From Brachycybe producta (taxonomy: Eukaryota; Arthropoda; Diplopoda; Playtdesmida; Andrognathidae): DNA of 64,000 bases. The stretch's first letter is position 1. Each line of letters begins with the position of its first letter. Below, in pieces: positions 1 to 9,547 of the stretch. The notes under the pieces are model-generated. The model saw nothing but the letters and a program-made list of their open reading frames with translations. It did not search any database and was not told where the DNA came from. Where the stretch lies: assembly GCA_036925085.1 (NCBI GenBank), contig JAUPFP010000003.1:4217501-4281500 (forward strand), written 5' to 3'. The position numbers and the translations under genes are program-made.

Positions 1-137
1 TTTTTTTAAAAAAAAACTAGATTTTTGCAAATGTATCAGTGGAGTCCAGACAGTATAATGGAGTGCTTATTGCACTTGAAATTACGTTTCCAAAAAAAAA
101 AAAAAAATAACTCTGCGCAAAGCAAATTAAATTTTAA

Positions 138-1185
138 GGTGGCTGAATAGATATTTATTTTGTTTTTGTCCTCTCGGATAGCTATTATTATTGTTCTATA
201 GGAAGTCTCTTCTCGCCAAACCAGCAGTTTTGAGAAAAATTTCTATTTTTCAAGGGAACGTTTTTCATGAGAAACATTCCAAAAAAAAATTCGAAGTGTG
301 TTAGAAACTAGAATAGTTGTTGATAATGTTAAGAGGCTACACATCGCAAAATTACTTTGAAAAATCTCCACAAAGAGCGCCAGATCGTTTTTCTATTGAG
401 CCCATAGACCCGATGTTAAAGAAAAAAACGTCAATTTTTAAAATACACACAGTCGCGGCGGCAATATGTTTATTTTTCATATTTAAAGTTGTCCAATTTT
501 GATGGTTCAAAGTGCAATGTGCACCTTAATTATATGCTGATCGAGTGATAGAATGATACAAACAAATTGGTAAGTGCGGTTTTATTTTTAAAAAGTATTT
601 CAAAATCGCGAATTTCTTAAACTCCATTGAGTACGCCCAAATAAAAAAACATCCATTAAAATGTTGATAAAAAATACCTAAAAATAATTTTAAAAAAACC
701 ACAAGTAAACCACAGTGAAGCCAACACGTGCTGTTTTTTCCGGCTTTTTAAAATTATTTTATGTATTTTTGTGCGTACTCAATGGAGTTTAACAATAGAG
801 TTAGAAATTCGCTATTTTGAAATAGTTTTTAAAAATATAACTCCACTTACCAATTTTTTTTTATCAATCTATCACTCGATCAGCATATATTTAAGGTGCA
901 CATTGCACTTTGAAAACTTAATATTGGACAACTTTAAATATGAAAAATAAACATATTGCCACCGCGACTTTGTATTTTAAAAATTAAATTTTTTTCTTTA
1001 ACATCGGGTCTATGGGCTCAATAGAAAAAAATGATACGAGCGCGCTTTGTGAAGATTTTTCGAAGTAGTTTTGCAATGTAGCCTCTTTAAAAGTTTTTTT
1101 TTTATAAGTTTTATCTTTTAAAATAAACTTTTTATGACAGTGAAAAAAGGCCGAAAATAGTTTTTCATCAAAAGGCAATAGAAAA
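138..1185 (+). mobile_element. Element A1, TTAA-type DNA transposon relic, split by element B1
   Basis: The left end reads GGTGGCTGAATAGATATTTA right after a TTAA. The same end is seen at 40486 and, inverted, at 25882-25904 and 43150-43192. The body holds the block 'agaaactagaatagttg' shared with the copy in the intron of the chitin-deacetylase-like gene (3257-4252). It is interrupted at a TTAA by element B1 and resumes after it (about 1091-1185). No right end is visible, so the copy is 3' truncated. Confidence 0.6.
333..1086. mobile_element. Element B1, complete TTAA-flanked foldback element nested in A1
   Basis: TTAA at 329-332 and again at 1087-1090 bracket a near-perfect inverted repeat. 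Each arm begins GAGGCTACA and runs for most of the element; a CACGTG-bearing stretch sits near the centre. There is no coding capacity. The TTAA duplication and the terminal GAGGCTA are shared with families B and C throughout the window. TTAA targets are known for piggyBac and Kolobok elements; which of these moved it cannot be told from a non-autonomous copy. Confidence 0.8.
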
Positions 1186-1823
1186 TCTTTTATTAAATCT
1201 TAATTTATTTTTCTTAATTAATAAAATAAATAAGTTTTTTCATTGTCAGTCTCTCCCACCCTCCTACCCCACACGTACTTTGAGGTTTGTTTTGCGACAC
1301 ATTATAAAATCCACACATATTTGGATCAACTTCTCAAACTAAAAAAAAAATTAGCATTAATCTCTTTTTTGGGGGTTAATTTTAGTGAAAATCCAGACTT
1401 TTCAATAGTTTTTTTTTTGTTGTAAACTTTCGGGAAATCTAGTTTTTAAAATATTAATATAAAAATATTAAATGCAATTTTCTGATTGGTGCACTGAAAG
1501 AATTTACTTACAAGGAAACTGTCTCATTTCCAACTCTCAAGTGTTTCCATACCGTTCAATCTTTGCTTACATACCATAACCACAGAATAAACAAAAGAAA
1601 AAACACAAATAAATCTGGGTTAACTTAAAAAAAGGTGCTACGAGAACTCTCTCGTAATCAATATCAAAGTAGGGCTCGGATCTTCATGCAATATCAAAGC
1701 AAATGTTTCTCAATTTGTGGCCCAAGAACCAATTGTGAAGTCATCATCATCATCTTCAGAGCAACTGAAGTTAGGCGTACACTTTTTCTAATCAAAAAGG
1801 CTGGTTAGAGGCTATGTGTATGG
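1186..1823. other. AT-rich stretch, no gene seen
   Basis: Poly-A/T-rich sequence. I see no open frame with coding character and no inverted ends. A (CAT)n-like run at 1740-1755 is the only small repeat. Confidence 0.5.
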
Positions 1824-2190
1824 TAGAGGTGGCAACGGGTAGAACCAAAGCATTTCTATTCGGATCGCAATTTTTGGAAACCGGTTTTGATCAGTTCGTC
1901 GATCTTGACGAACCGGTTCCAAATATGTATTAGCAGATTTGTTCAGTTAGCGGTGGCAAAGTGTAGAACCGAACCGAATCTACTCTGTTAGGAACCAGTT
2001 ATTATAAGTTCCGACCTATACTGGCGAACTGGTCTATCAGTTCCGGTAATTGGCGAACTAGTTCTATCAGTTTGAATAATTGGCGAACCCAACTGATTGA
2101 CTGATTGTAACCAGACAATTTAGAGATGTTAATGGTTCGGAACAAGCAGAACCGCTACTGGTTCCGAACCATTGACATGTCTAGTTACAA
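1824..2190 (+). mobile_element. Element I1, hAT-like element with AACCGGTT-rich interior
   Basis: It starts TAGAGGTGGCAACGGGTAG and carries many copies of GAACCGGTTC-like words. Related pieces occur inverted at 20389-20516 and at 51848-52190. The TAGAGGTGG start resembles the ends of hAT-like family D. The right end is not clear. Confidence 0.5.
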
Positions 2191-2247
2191 TCAATTGTCA
2201 ACTAGAGTTCTAGCCTCTAACAAGTGCTTTGATGAAAAAAAAAAAAC

Positions 2248-2354
2248 TAGAGGTGGGACGAATCCTAGATTTTCTCGAATCCGAATCATAAAATGTTCTC
2301 GAATCCGAATCCCAAAGATTCGCGGGATTCGAGGATTCGAATGACCCATCCCTA
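2248..2354 (-). mobile_element. Element D1, short deletion copy of hAT-like family D
   Basis: The 107-bp copy keeps both ends of family D (TAGAGGTGGGACGAATCC on the left, ATGACCCATCCCTA on the right) with almost all of the interior lost. Flanking A-runs make the duplication unreadable. Confidence 0.7.
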
Positions 2355-2729
2355 GAAAAAAAATAATTGTTGGTTGATCTAAAGGGAATTGTTACTTCAC
2401 AATTGGCTCTCGGGCCACTGATTGAGAAACATTTATCTGATATTGCATACAAATCCGAGCACTAATTATCAGTTTTTTAAAAAAAAAAAAGAACCCCAGT
2501 GACATCAAAGCATCACTGTCACATTTCGACATCAATAATAAATGTATCAATGGAACAAGTTCTTAGTAATTCCCTTTTGACAGAACCAACAAATATTCAA
2601 TGACTCCTATACTTCAGACGACACAGATACCGCTTATCTCTCGCAAATGTTACCATTCTTGCGTCAACAAAACCGACATTTCCAAATAAACATGCCACTC
2701 AATTCGTTTGTTATCAAAGAAACAACTTC

Positions 2730-2737
2730 TATAAAAA
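2730..2737 (+). promoter_or_regulatory. TATA box of the chitin-deacetylase-like gene
   Basis: TATAAAAA lies 82 bases upstream of the ATG. A start site near 2760 (ctCATAACT) would leave a 5' leader of about 60 bases. Spacing and sequence fit a TATA-driven arthropod promoter. Confidence 0.55.
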
Positions 2738-2818
2738 CATCTCTCTCTTTGCTCCAATCTCATAACTTCGTAAACATAAAACACCTACAAGAAAAAACAA
2801 ACAAACAAACAAGTCATA

Positions 2819-3183
2819 ATGCTGTCGAAAACATTTCATTTATATTTCTTCGTACTTACGACATTGTCCATCGTAGGACTGTGCCTAAGTTTGGCACCGC
2901 CGTGCAACACGACAGCCTGCAATAAAGCAGGTTGCCTCTGTTGCGGCGCGGTACCTCCGAACAGTTGGAAGTCGACAGATGTTCCTCAAATGGTTCTTCT
3001 TACCATTGCCGGTTCAATGAACGTGGCCACCTATAGCATATACAAGACTGTATTGGATGGTCTGGTTAATCCAAACAACTCTCCAGCCGGAGCCACATTT
3101 TTTGTTCAGCACGAATATACAGACTACAGCACGGTGGCCAGTGTTTATAACGATGGTCACGACCTCGGCGTTGTGTCGATAAC
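2819..3183 (+). CDS. Chitin-deacetylase-like gene, exon 1
   Basis: It starts at the first ATG after the TATA box and ends at the donor AAC|GTAAGT. It encodes the signal peptide, the Cys-rich linker and the first half of the barrel, and ends in phase 2. Confidence 0.88.
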
Positions 3184-5148
3184 GTAAGTACGAGCTTATC
3201 ATGCACAAGGATATGAATCATATGGCAATAAATTAACAAAATAATAACCTGTTTAAGGTGGCTTTATAATTATTTACTTTGTTTTTTGTCCTCTCAGATG
3301 GTGCGCCTGCTGTGAAGCTATTATGTTCTATAGGGGTGTGGGACATTGGCCCTAAAGACACTTGTCCTAAAGCCATTTGCCCTATGGACACTTGTCCTAA
3401 AAATATTTGTCCTAAAGGGACATATGCCCTAATCAGTAGAGTAAATCTACGTCATTTGGCGTTTTTTGCGCGCCTGCGGCATGCAGAACCTTATGCTCCA
3501 CCAAAAGACACTAAACCTTATAAAAAGAGAGAAGAAAAAATTATTTTAGGATAATTGGTTGTAGGGCAAATGTCCTTTTAGGGCAAATGGCCTTTTAGGA
3601 CAAATGGTTGTAGGGCAAATGTCCCTTTAGGGCAAATGGCTTTAGGGCAATTGTCTGTAGGGCAAATGTCTATATCCCGTTCTATAGGAGGTTTCCTTGC
3701 CCATGACCTCGATTTTGAGAAAATGTATATTTTTCAAGTGAACATTATTCATGAGAAAAATTACGAAAAAATTCAAACTGTTTTAGAAACTAGAATAGTT
3801 GGTGATAATGCTAAAAGTGTTTTCATGATGAAATATTTCAAAATAAACTTTTTAGGCTATTTTGAAACAAGGTGAAAATAGTTCTTCATGAAATGTCAAT
3901 GGAAAAACCAAAAAAAAAAATGAGTCATTTTCAAACCGCTATAAAATGTTTATTTTATAAGATGTCGCTACGAAAAAACTTTTAGAGTAATCTTTTACCA
4001 TTCTAGTTTTTAAAACAACTTGATTTTTTTCATTATGTTGTTTTAAAAAAAAAACGTTTACTTGACATTTTTGTGTCCAAATTTTACTAAAAATATCTAT
4101 GGAGCATCGAATTAGCCGCTGCAGTGGCACCCGCAAGAGAAAAACCATATACCCTTCTAGTTTCTAAACCACATTCAAGTTTCTCTTAATTTTGCGCCAT
4201 AAAAACAAAATAATCAAGAGTTCGAGAGGCGTGTTTACACTTTAAAACCACCGCAAACGGGTTTCTACCGTACAAAAATAAAGAAACCAGCTTATTTGCA
4301 TAAAATTTGCAAAATATGATTTCATCGTTTAATAATTAATCAATGATTAACTTTTTCGAAGCGGAGTTCCCGTCTCGGATCCGAACGATTACAATACAAC
4401 GTACAAAGACATCATTGGAATGAGAGATTACCTTGAAAAATACGGTGTCGTTCCCGTGTCAGACATACAGGGCTACAGAGCACCGTGGTTCACCTTCGGA
4501 GGTGACGTCACCTTACAAGTTCTCAACGACGGAAAGCTAAGCTACGACAGCTCGATGTTCAACCGAGATTACTTAAATCCCATCTGGCTTTACAGCTTGG
4601 ACTACTCGTCCAGCACCTGTCCCTCAATCTCTTTTCAGCCGAGTAAAAGTTTACCCGGAATCTGGGAATTCCCTCTAACCGACTTCATCGACGGCAACAA
4701 TCACATTTGCCTGGCTCTAGATGGCTGCATCTACAATAACACCATTCAAAATGCAAACGATCTTCTTACGACAAACTACAACTTCCATAAGAGTAATTCC
4801 GCTCCGTTCACGATCGGCGTCACGGCCGGTTGGTTGTCGACCGAAGACAACGGAAAGCAACTCCAGTCTTTCTTACAGAACCTGCTCAAGTTGGGTAACG
4901 TCTATTTGGTGACACTGAATCAAGCTCAAAGCTGGCTTGAACAGCCAACACAACTAAAGGATATCAAGACTTTTAAACCGTGGCTCAGCAACTCGAGAAC
5001 TCCGATCGATTGCAATGTGGTCACTCGCTGTCAATGTATTCTCGACGACGGATCGGCGAGGCAATTCAACTTCTGTGGCGCTTCGTCCTGTCCAACAGGA
5101 TATCCGTGGATTGGTGGAACCTATAAAGGAACTTGCAAACAGTTTTAA
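2819..5148 (+). CDS. Secreted chitin-deacetylase-like protein, probably catalytically dead (two exons)
   Basis: Exons 2819-3183 and 4362-5148 join in phase 2 (AC|C = Thr122) into 383 residues. Residues 1-26 look like a signal peptide, followed by a Cys-rich linker (C29, C34, C39, C41, C42) as in chitin deacetylases. The polysaccharide deacetylase domain follows: DVPQMVLLT at 54-62, then GHDLGVVSIT at 113-122, the intact motif RAPW at 161-164, YDSSM at 183-187 and the C-terminal GVTAGWL. In active enzymes the first motif is TFDD, the second HSITH and the last carries His; here they read TIAG (62-65), VSITG (119-123) and GVTAGW, so catalytic Asp and metal-binding His are gone. The frame is intact and splice sites are good, so this looks like a selected pseudoenzyme, perhaps chitin-binding or matrix protein, rather than a decayed gene. 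Length fits the single-domain (about 380-residue) insect CDA class. The final 45 residues hold further Cys. Confidence 0.88.
3257..4252 (+). mobile_element. Element A2 filling most of the intron of the chitin-deacetylase-like gene
   Basis: It is preceded by TTAA (3253-3256), begins GGTGGCTTT and ends with AAACCACC. The right-hand TTAA has changed to GCAA. The interior matches A1 and A4. It carries a second element at 3334-3678. Together they make up almost the whole intron (3184-4361), so the intron was enlarged by transposition. Confidence 0.65.
3334..3678 (+). mobile_element. 9-bp-TSD (Mutator-like) element nested in A2
   Basis: Exact 9-bp duplications GTTCTATAG lie at 3325-3333 and 3679-3687. 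Ends are GGG...CCC with inverted repeats of about 40 bp. The interior repeats 'gggcaaatg' and 'tgtcctaaa' words many times. The 9-bp duplication and sub-terminal repeats fit Mutator-like elements. No transposase is present. Confidence 0.75.
4362..5148 (+). CDS. Chitin-deacetylase-like gene, exon 2
   Basis: The acceptor CTTTTTCGAAG|C joins exon 1 in phase 2. The open frame runs from GVPVSD to a TAA at 5146-5148. It encodes the RAPW and YDSSM motifs and the Cys-containing tail. Confidence 0.88.
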
Positions 5149-5234
5149 AGTTGAAATCCTCATTCGTAATTAATACTTATCGACAGATTGAACAGAAATT
5201 GGAAAATTCTACATGCATTGTTTAATTATTTAAT

Positions 5235-5240
5235 AATAAA
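5235..5240 (+). other. Poly-A signal AATAAA
   Basis: AATAAA lies 87 bases after the stop of the chitin-deacetylase-like gene in AT-rich 3' sequence; the most likely cleavage signal. Confidence 0.55.
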
Positions 5241-5379
5241 TTAATTACTGTAACTCAATTATTTCTTTCAAGTAATTAGTAATTCTTAACATTACCATTT
5301 TTTAAACTTTGTAATTCCGATTAATTAAGATGATTTTATAAGAAAAGCTAAATTTTTCGATCTCTTTAATTATTTTGTG

Positions 5380-5713
5380 TTTCAGGTGCAAAATGACAAG
5401 AAACTGGAATGTGTTTTTTAGAAACTAGAAGAGTAGCTTTCAATCACTTAAGGGTATTTTCATATTGATTATCTTTCAAAAAAAACTTTTCATAGATAAA
5501 AATTAAAAAATGCCACTGACTTAAAACCAAGTTGGGCCATTTTCAAACTGACATAAAAAGTTTATTTTCAAAAATATATCAAAAATGAAAATACCATTAA
5601 GTGCTTGAGTTACCCTTCTAGTTTCGAAAAAAAGATTCAAGTTTTTCTTCATTTTACACCCGAAAGACAGAATAATCAAGAGTTCGAGAGGCGTTTATAC
5701 TTTAAGATCACCT
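5380..5713 (+). mobile_element. Element A3, right part of an A-type element
   Basis: It ends TTTAAGATCACC followed by TTAA (5714-5717), and 'caagagttcgagaggcg' is shared with the right end of A2. The left end is missing. Confidence 0.55.
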
Positions 5714-5717
5714 TAAC

Positions 5718-6397
5718 TTTTCTAGTGAAAAATGCAATAAGGGATTAGCAAGTTTTTTTTTTTAATTACTTTTGTTCCTTTATGTTTAACTATTTTCTTT
5801 GTTATCAAACTACTCGCATTAACTATTCCTAATTATTGTTAAAAAAAATACTGATGTGCGTTTCGGCGTCACTTTCTGCCAATTGTCGTTTTTGAAATTT
5901 TTCATTTTTGATTACAGTCGGTCACACTTTTTTTTTCCTCTATCTGATTTCTAAGTAGAAGGTAATTGAAATTGCTTTGAGAAAATGAGTACTTTTTAAA
6001 TTTAGTAATTGTAATTAATTAGTTTTTTTTCACTGATGTCATTAGTAATTGTATTTAATTACTTTGAAAAGTACTTCCTCTCTCAACGTTTAAAAATTGT
6101 ATTTTGATATTTTTTATTTAAAAGTTATTTACTTCAATTTTATTCATTTTGCTTTATTTAAATTTTTAATAAAGGTTTCCTTTTAATTCACATTTGAAAT
6201 TCTTTTTTGTAATCTGAAGAACTTATAAAAGTAATTTAGGCCAATAAATCAAAATCATTTGCACATTGCCAGGACAGTCCCTAGAGTATGCGAGGCCTGA
6301 GGCAGCAAGCTATGAGTGGAACCCAATGTAAAAAAATTATATTTTGGAGTTGATTGCCTACCAATGCAGTACTGTAAATACATATGTATTAAAATAT
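5718..6397. other. AT-rich intergenic stretch, no gene seen
   Basis: It lies between the 3' ends of the two convergent genes. Only runs of A/T and scattered 'taattagta' words are visible. Confidence 0.45.
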
Positions 6398-6786
6398 TAG
6401 GCATGGGATATTCGAATCTTCGAATCTCGCGATTCTTGAAAAATATTCGAGATTTGAAAACTCGAATCGTCACGCTTAAAAAAATGTTAAAAACTTTGGT
6501 AAAATTAGTTTTAACTCCATTGACGTCCAATAGAAGCGTTTCACTAACAAAAAAAAAACCCGGCGTGGTATCCGGATCACCAATATCACCTTGTGGCCTG
6601 ACCCTGTGTGCCACACTGTGTTTTTTATTATTAATAATTTAATATTTAATAATATTTCATTTATTTGTATCTTCTTAATGAATAATATAGGATTTCTTAT
6701 ATTTGAAGGATTTGAGAGATTCGAGGAATTCGAGAACGTTTTCGGAATCAGATTCGAGAAAATTAGGGATTCCTCCCACCTCTAAT

Positions 6787-7660
6787 CAGGGTGGCAGTGA
6801 TTTAAATCATGATTTAAATCAAATGATTTTTTAAAAAAGATATTCACATTTATTTAAACATTTAAATTATACAAAAAAAAAACAGTTCCCGGCATTTTTC
6901 TCTATGTTTCTGAAATAAAGTCCGGTGGTAGTCCTTTCATTATTGCAATATTTTTTTGGAAGATATACTTGAGGAGTTTTTTTGAAGATATACTTGAGGA
7001 AGTTTCCCCAATTGACTGGTGGAAAAATCATTAAAGAGATACATATAAATAGTAATAGTAATCTACACTGTATTTAAGAGCCTCAGAGGTAAACTGTGTT
7101 AAGTCACGAAACCTAAATTTTACAGTGGAGTCGTTTGAAAGTTTTTCTCTTCATTGATTTAATAGGACTTAACATGGTATACCATCATCTAGCGGCCGAT
7201 GTGTAAAACCGTGGACTTAACACTGTTACTGCTTATCAGCAGTAAGCTGTTTAAAAAACATGAATTTTACATCTTATGAAGATGTAAAAATCTTGTTTTT
7301 TTTTTAAAAAAAAAAGTGACTTAACCCAGTTTTCCTCTTGAGGTACTGGTTTGCTTTGGGAACTGAAAAAGCTGCAAAAGCTTGTGTTTATATGTTCAGA
7401 ATGTTAAATTAAAGTGCTTGAAACTTATTATTTTCAAATTTGAATGTTTATTAACATTTTTTTTTCTTATTTTGCAATTATTTTACTAACAACTTAATAA
7501 TTAACAATGTTATTATTACTCATTTTTGCAAACATCATCATAAATTTTTTTTAATATTTCATATAAATGAAAAAAAAAAAAATCAAAAAAATCTGATTTA
7601 AATCAAATAAATCGATTTATTTGATTTTTTTAAAAAAAATCAAAAAAATCAGCCACCCTG
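6787..7660 (+). mobile_element. Element E1, complete hAT-like element inside D2
   Basis: The ends CAGGGTGGCAGTG and CAGCCACCCTG are bracketed by the exact 8-bp duplication CCTCTAAT (6779-6786 and 7661-7668). Inner arms are rich in ATTTAAATCA. CAG...CTG ends and an 8-bp TSD are the hAT hallmark. No transposase. Confidence 0.85.
7081..7343. repeat. Foldback module inside E1 (CCTCAGAGG...)
   Basis: Arms CCTCAGAGGTAAACTGTG and its complement near 7316-7343 enclose about 210 bp. The same module lies in E2 (39057-39330), so it entered before the E copies separated or is an original part of E. Confidence 0.6.
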
Positions 7661-7669
7661 CCTCTAATT

Positions 7670-8232
7670 AAAATATTGCAAAAACGAAATTAAATGGGTT
7701 ATTGAAACAAAAATGTAAATCAGCTCAAAATACTAATATTTCTACTATAAAATCAACAAGTAAAGTTTTATTTATTTAATTAAAGAATATCTGAAACTGA
7801 AAAAAAGATGTTAATAATTAAAATACTTTAGTATGCTAACTGACTGTCAAAAATAAATAAGCGTTTCTTAAAAAATGTCCACAAATTCAAAAATCAATAA
7901 AAACATTTTTAATAATTAATAAATCTAAATCAGTTCGTTTTACTACGGTGAAATAAACGAAACAATGACAGTTGAACAATTATTCAGAATAATTGTTCAA
8001 CTGTCACTGTTTCATTTATTTCACAGTAGTAAAAAAAAAATGTTTAGTCAGCATCAGGGGGCCCCTGAAAGCGCGGGCCTCGCTCACCCTAAGGCCGGCC
8101 CTGCATATTGCTTGTTTGCCTTCTAAAATAATCTCCAAATGAAAGGCCTGATTCTAACCATGATGTTAATGCTGGTTAAAATAAATTCGATCACTACTAC
8201 GCATGTTCCTTGTTCACGTGCAGCAAATGAAG
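7670..8232. other. AT-rich stretch with a short inverted repeat, no gene
   Basis: An inverted pair near 7945-8030 (acggtgaaataaa / tttatttcacagtagt) around 'ttgaacaattattcagaataattg' words suggests a small foldback relic. No coding signal. Confidence 0.4.
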
Positions 8233-8438
8233 ACAGACAATTAGAAATCGGGACAAACAGAAGTTGGCTCTGCCCTTTTTATGACGACCGGCAACTTCTA
8301 ATTGGTTGGTTATGTAGACTGACGTCATATGCTCCGCCCTTTTCAACGTAGAACCACACAACACACCAGTAAGAAGTTGCCGGTCGTCATAAAAAGGGCA
8401 GAGCCAACTTCTGTTTGTCCCGATTTCTAATTGCCTGT
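8233..8438. mobile_element. Element F1, palindromic 9-bp-TSD element
   Basis: Family F ends are ACAGGCAATTAGAAATCGGG on both arms. Here the left end reads ACAGACAATT and the right AATTGCCTGT. Flanks are CAAATGAAG (8224-8232) and CAATTGAAG (8439-8447), 8 of 9 matching. The arms each hold CTCCGCCC and AACTTCTAATTGG. No coding capacity. Confidence 0.85.
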
Positions 8439-8754
8439 CAATTGAAGTAGATCAGTGGCCTCCAAAGTGAGGTGCACAAGATGGTACACGAGAGTGTGCG
8501 AGATCCATAATCAATTGATGTTTATTCAATTTTGTTTGCTAATTGTGCGAGTAAATTACGAGAAAACAGCAAAACAACTTACCGATGAAGTGGATTTTCC
8601 GTTTCTCGTCTGTCCCAGAAAAGTGCACACTTCACCAGAAAATGGCAGTTGTCATTTAATCTGGGGTGCATTGCGTGCATTTGAAAAATGACTCTGTAAA
8701 GGTGATTCCAGACTCTGGACCCACCCTTACAGAGTCATTTTTCTAATTCAAACC

Positions 8755-8950
8755 CCAAAAATGTGAAAATGGAATTTAAATCACTTGATGACGTCAGTTT
8801 TTAATTATTATTAAATCATAAATTTAAATCAATGATTTTACAACTGAAACAAGTTAAATGAAAAATAAAAATTGAATTGATTTAAATCAATTTGATTTAA
8901 ACCAATCCATTTTTACGATTCAAACCAGTAGGGCTAAAAATCAAATTAAA
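8755..8950. repeat. ATTTAAATCA-rich relic related to family E
   Basis: Repeated 'gatttaaatca' words in both orientations resemble the inner arms of E1. The CAG...CTG ends are not present. Confidence 0.35.
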
Positions 8951-9014
8951 TAAAATTAGAAAAACAACTTGTCTTTTAACATTGTCAAATTCAATAAAAT
9001 GAATTATACAAAAC

Positions 9015-9020
9015 TTTATT
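9015..9020 (-). other. Poly-A signal for the CRACD-like gene
   Basis: AATAAA on the - strand lies about 450 bases after the proposed stop at 9467-9469, with no repeat between them; a plausible 3' end of the transcript. Confidence 0.45.
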
Positions 9021-9466
9021 GTTTGTTTTAAAGCATAATTAAAATATAAACAGAAAAAATACTACTACTTCTTCGATATTTCATCTCGAAAACTTGCTTT
9101 GCTTACTATTAAATCACATTTTGTTTTTATCTTGTTTCGATGCGTTCGAATGCCAGGAGCGGGATGGGAATGGAATACACCTTTGAACTACTTCCGTAGA
9201 CCAACGGCTCTCTCGTTTTTTTTTTTTTGGAGGGGGGCTCGCAACCTGGTTCGACACACACACGCTCTTAAGGCACACCACCAGCTCAATCGTATTTCCT
9301 TCACTTTTTATACTTTACAATACACGAAACACAAAAATATTTATTTTACATGATAATGAAAGCAACATCGAGAAGCTGCTCATCTTTTTTTTTATAGATC
9401 ACAAAACGCTTTTTTTTTCTTTAAAAAAATTCTCTATTATTTCCCCCACATCACTTCAAATCACCT

Positions 9467-9547
9467 TCAACTCACTTGCATCTTTTGAAAGTTCCTGACA
9501 AGATCAAGAACTTTGGACGTGCGACCAACGGACGGCTTCGTATTTGC
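9467..9547 (-). CDS. CRACD-like exon 9, probable last exon
   Basis: The acceptor TTTTTGTTCTAG|GCA joins exon 8 in phase 0. It encodes ANTKPSVGRTSKVLDLVRN then FQKMQ. After CAA the sequence reads GTG AGT TGA: either a donor (CAA|GTGAGT) or a stop three codons on. AATAAA at 9015-9020 and lack of a further convincing exon favour the stop at 9467-9469. Confidence 0.75.
   Translation of the reverse strand, partial: ANTKPSVGRTSKVLDLVRNFQKMQVS

Larger units (their letters stand above)
6398..7666 (+). mobile_element. Element D2, hAT-like family D, interrupted near its right end by E1
   Basis: It starts TAGGCATGGGATATTCGAAT and its left part runs to 6786. The last bases (CCTCTAAT) are duplicated by the insertion of E1 and reappear at 7661-7668. 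Flanks share TAAAATAT. Family D has ends of the form TAGGGATGGG...CCACCTCTA, a conserved middle (TCCATTGACGTCCAATAGAA) and no coding capacity. Confidence 0.75.

Noticed and set aside
6255-6642. Overlapping open frames of 108-119 codons on both strands
   Set aside because: They lie in hAT-like element D2 and are not kept in other D copies.
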